Assembly (NCBI GenBank): GCA_024345305.1
Contig: BRON01000002.1
Coordinates: 2,108,001-2,172,000, forward strand
Reading direction: 5' to 3'
DNA from: Mrakia gelida
Lineage: Eukaryota > Basidiomycota > Tremellomycetes > Cystofilobasidiales > Mrakiaceae
Length of the DNA: 64,000 bases
Shown: piece after piece, positions 62,185 through 64,000 of the stretch
How the letters are laid out: each line of letters starts with the position of its first letter
How positions within the stretch are numbered: position 1 is the first letter of the stretch
Made by a program: the position numbers and the translations under genes
The notes under the pieces: model-generated
The model's input: only the letters and a program-made list of their open reading frames with translations
Databases searched by the model: none
What the model was told of the DNA's origin: nothing

Positions 62185-64000
62185 ATCTACTGAGCTCCAC
62201 TAGCCTCCTCAACAATCTGCGAAACTCGAAGAGCGAGTTCTGGAACGAAGGAACCCAGCGAAGTAACAAGAGAGGAACGCGTCAGTTTCGACAATTCGAC
62301 GTGACCTCGTCCTTCCTTCCAAAGTGAGCGAGAGAAGCGAGCAAAAGTTTGAACTCACCCTCAGCATGACTCCCACTAACCGCCTCCGCATAAACCCTCA
62401 CACAATCCTCCGTCCCACTCGGCCTAACAAACGCCCTCCCCCCTTCATACTTCCTCACCTCCTCCTCAATCTTCTCCTGCACCCCCCTCGGACTAACCAA
62501 CCTCCTCTCAGCATCCTCCGTCCTGAACACCGTCCTATCCCTCACGAGGACCTTCACCAACCTGTTCGGCAGATCCTTGTAGCTCGCGTCCCACTCTCTC
62601 GGCCCCCATCCTCGGTGGATGAGGATGGTGAGCATGAGGAGGAGGTCGGAGAGGGCGTCTCCGATGGCTTGGTTGACGAGGAGGCTGAGCTGGCTGAGGT
62701 GGTTGAGGGCTGTGGCTTGGGCTGGGGTGGAGGGTTGGTGGGATTGAAGGAGGAGGAGGAAGGAAGGGGAGAAGAGGACGGTTCCGTGGCCGTTGGCTTC
62801 GAAGTAGACCCCGATGGAGTAGCGTTCGGCGGCGTGGTGGAGGTGTTTGACTCCTGTTGGGACGCAGGTGACGGGGAGGCGCTGCAGAGAGAGAGAAGTT
62901 GCAGGGGTGGGAGGGGAAGGAGGGGAAGAGGGAAGGAGGGTCGAAGGTCAGCTTCGACGCGTCTCGTTGTTCGCTCGTTCTTCCTCGTCTCCCTCCTCCT
63001 TTTTTATCACCTCACAATCCTCCGAGAATCCGAGAACAAAACAACGAGCGACCTCACCTCCTTCAGATACCTAGTCGAGCTCCCGTTCGCATAAGCCGTC
63101 TGCACCACCCCAACCTCAACACCTCCCTCCCTCTCGCCAACTCCCTCCCCATCCTTCTCACTCCCCCCTCCATTCCCATCCAACCCCGCCTGCTTCACCA
63201 AATCCACAAAGAACCCCGCCGCCAACGCAGCCTGCTTGTCTCCATCGAGCAACCTGAACTCCCCCGTCTTGTCCTCGAGGTAGTAGAAGATGATCCTGTC
63301 GGCGTCTCCGTCGAACGAGCACGCCAGTCGCCCAGGGACGAGAGCGGAGGGCGAAGGAGGGAGGAGGATGGGAGGGAGTTTCTGGTTGGTCTTGACGTAG
63401 TCGGCTCCGGAGTTGTGGTTGAGCAAGGAAGGGGTGGAGGTGGAGGTGGAGACGGCGGTGAGGGTGATGGAGGGAGGTTTGGTGGAGGAGGAGGAGGTGA
63501 GGTGAGGGATGAAGTGGGCGAGAGCGTCGGCTCCGACTCCGTTGGCGCAGTCTACTAGGATGGGAGTGGAGATGGGGGATTTGGATTCCTGAGAAACGCG
63601 AACGAGTAGCGAAGATAGAAGAAAGGTCAGCGAGAACGAAACGAAATCGAGGGTCAAAAGGTCGAAGCTCGCGCTCGCTCCCTCCCTCTCGTCCTTCCCA
63701 TCTCTCCCTCCTCCCAGCACCTCCCCAGCCCTCCCATCACCTCCGACTCGTCTCGAATGTATAGATGAAAGCCGTTACTCACCGTCAACTTCCTAAACGC
63801 GCCCGCCATCTTCTGATAGTAGCCCTCCTTAGTCGGAATACCATACTCCTCAACGCCTCCCTTCCCAACGGTATTCAAACACCTCACCAGATAATGCAAC
63901 ACCGGCGTCGTCACCACACCCACATCTCCACCCTTCTCTCCCTCTCCTTCTTGAATCTCACTCTCCTCCAACCCCATCGCCCTCAGTCCTTCCTTGAGCG
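62185..64000 (-). CDS. PCM1: Phosphoacetylglucosamine mutase (AGM1/PCM1), N-terminus beyond the window
   Basis: This enzyme converts GlcNAc-6-phosphate to GlcNAc-1-phosphate on the route to UDP-GlcNAc, which feeds chitin, N-glycans and GPI anchors. The visible part starts inside the protein at the right edge: [15 protein letters not shown], then [18 protein letters not shown] and [17 protein letters not shown], the metal-binding loop [13 protein letters not shown], the specificity region [50 protein letters not shown] (the sugar loop EANGHG) and the phosphate loop [16 protein letters not shown]. The last exon ends [16 protein letters not shown], stop at 62185. The serine of the active-site loop lies beyond the window. 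FEANGHGT and RPSGTED distinguish this from phosphoglucomutase. Confidence 0.96.

Overview
The window is nuclear DNA of a basidiomycete fungus, most likely a yeast-like Pucciniomycotina species (Microbotryomycetes/red-yeast type). The lineage is my inference. The evidence is GC-rich sequence, genes split by many introns of about 60-110 nt, donors of GTGAGY/GTNCGT type, a CTGAC branch site (often GAGCTGACC or GAAGCTGACC) 20-60 nt before the acceptor, tight gene spacing and fungal gene families throughout. No bacterial-style operon, tRNA, rRNA, transposon or CRISPR array was seen.

Layout, left to right: a low-complexity nuclear-type protein (-, C-terminus beyond the left edge); a Ymc1-like mitochondrial carrier (+); a class I methyltransferase with inconsistent reading frames (-); a GH15 trehalase/glucoamylase-like enzyme (-); a Cti6-like PHD-finger protein (-) divergent from the RNA polymerase I second-largest subunit (+); a 52-aa metallothionein-like gene (+) convergent with an 81-aa Cys-rich gene (-); a GPI-anchored cupredoxin-like protein (-); a SERCA-type Ca2+-ATPase (-) divergent from a HET-C2-type glycolipid transfer protein (+); a very large unrecognised multi-pass membrane protein (+); RBX1/HRT1 (-) divergent from an ER DnaJ protein ending in RDEL (+); a GPI-anchored chitin deacetylase (+); a small SET-like protein (+); an unrecognised polytopic membrane protein (-); a ferric reductase (-); ALG2 (-) divergent from an E2 ubiquitin-conjugating enzyme (+); two F-box-like genes back to back (-/+); RRP36 (+); and phosphoacetylglucosamine mutase (-, N-terminus beyond the right edge).

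Most genes are unrelated housekeeping functions, as usual in fungi. Two themes recur. One is the secretory pathway and cell wall: ALG2 (N-glycan), PAGM (UDP-GlcNAc supply), chitin deacetylase, ER DnaJ and the ER-type Ca2+ pump. The other is metal binding: a metallothionein-like peptide, a second Cys-rich peptide and a copper-site cupredoxin within 4 kb, with a ferric reductase further right. Unusual points are the two tiny Cys-rich genes, several GC-AG introns, microexons of 6-16 nt, a GACGCGTC palindrome that recurs in introns and flanks, and probable frame breaks in the methyltransferase and one F-box gene. Exon joins were made by eye. Where full joins are given (carrier, RPA135, GLTP, E2, SET, both Cys-rich genes) the exon lengths sum to a multiple of three.
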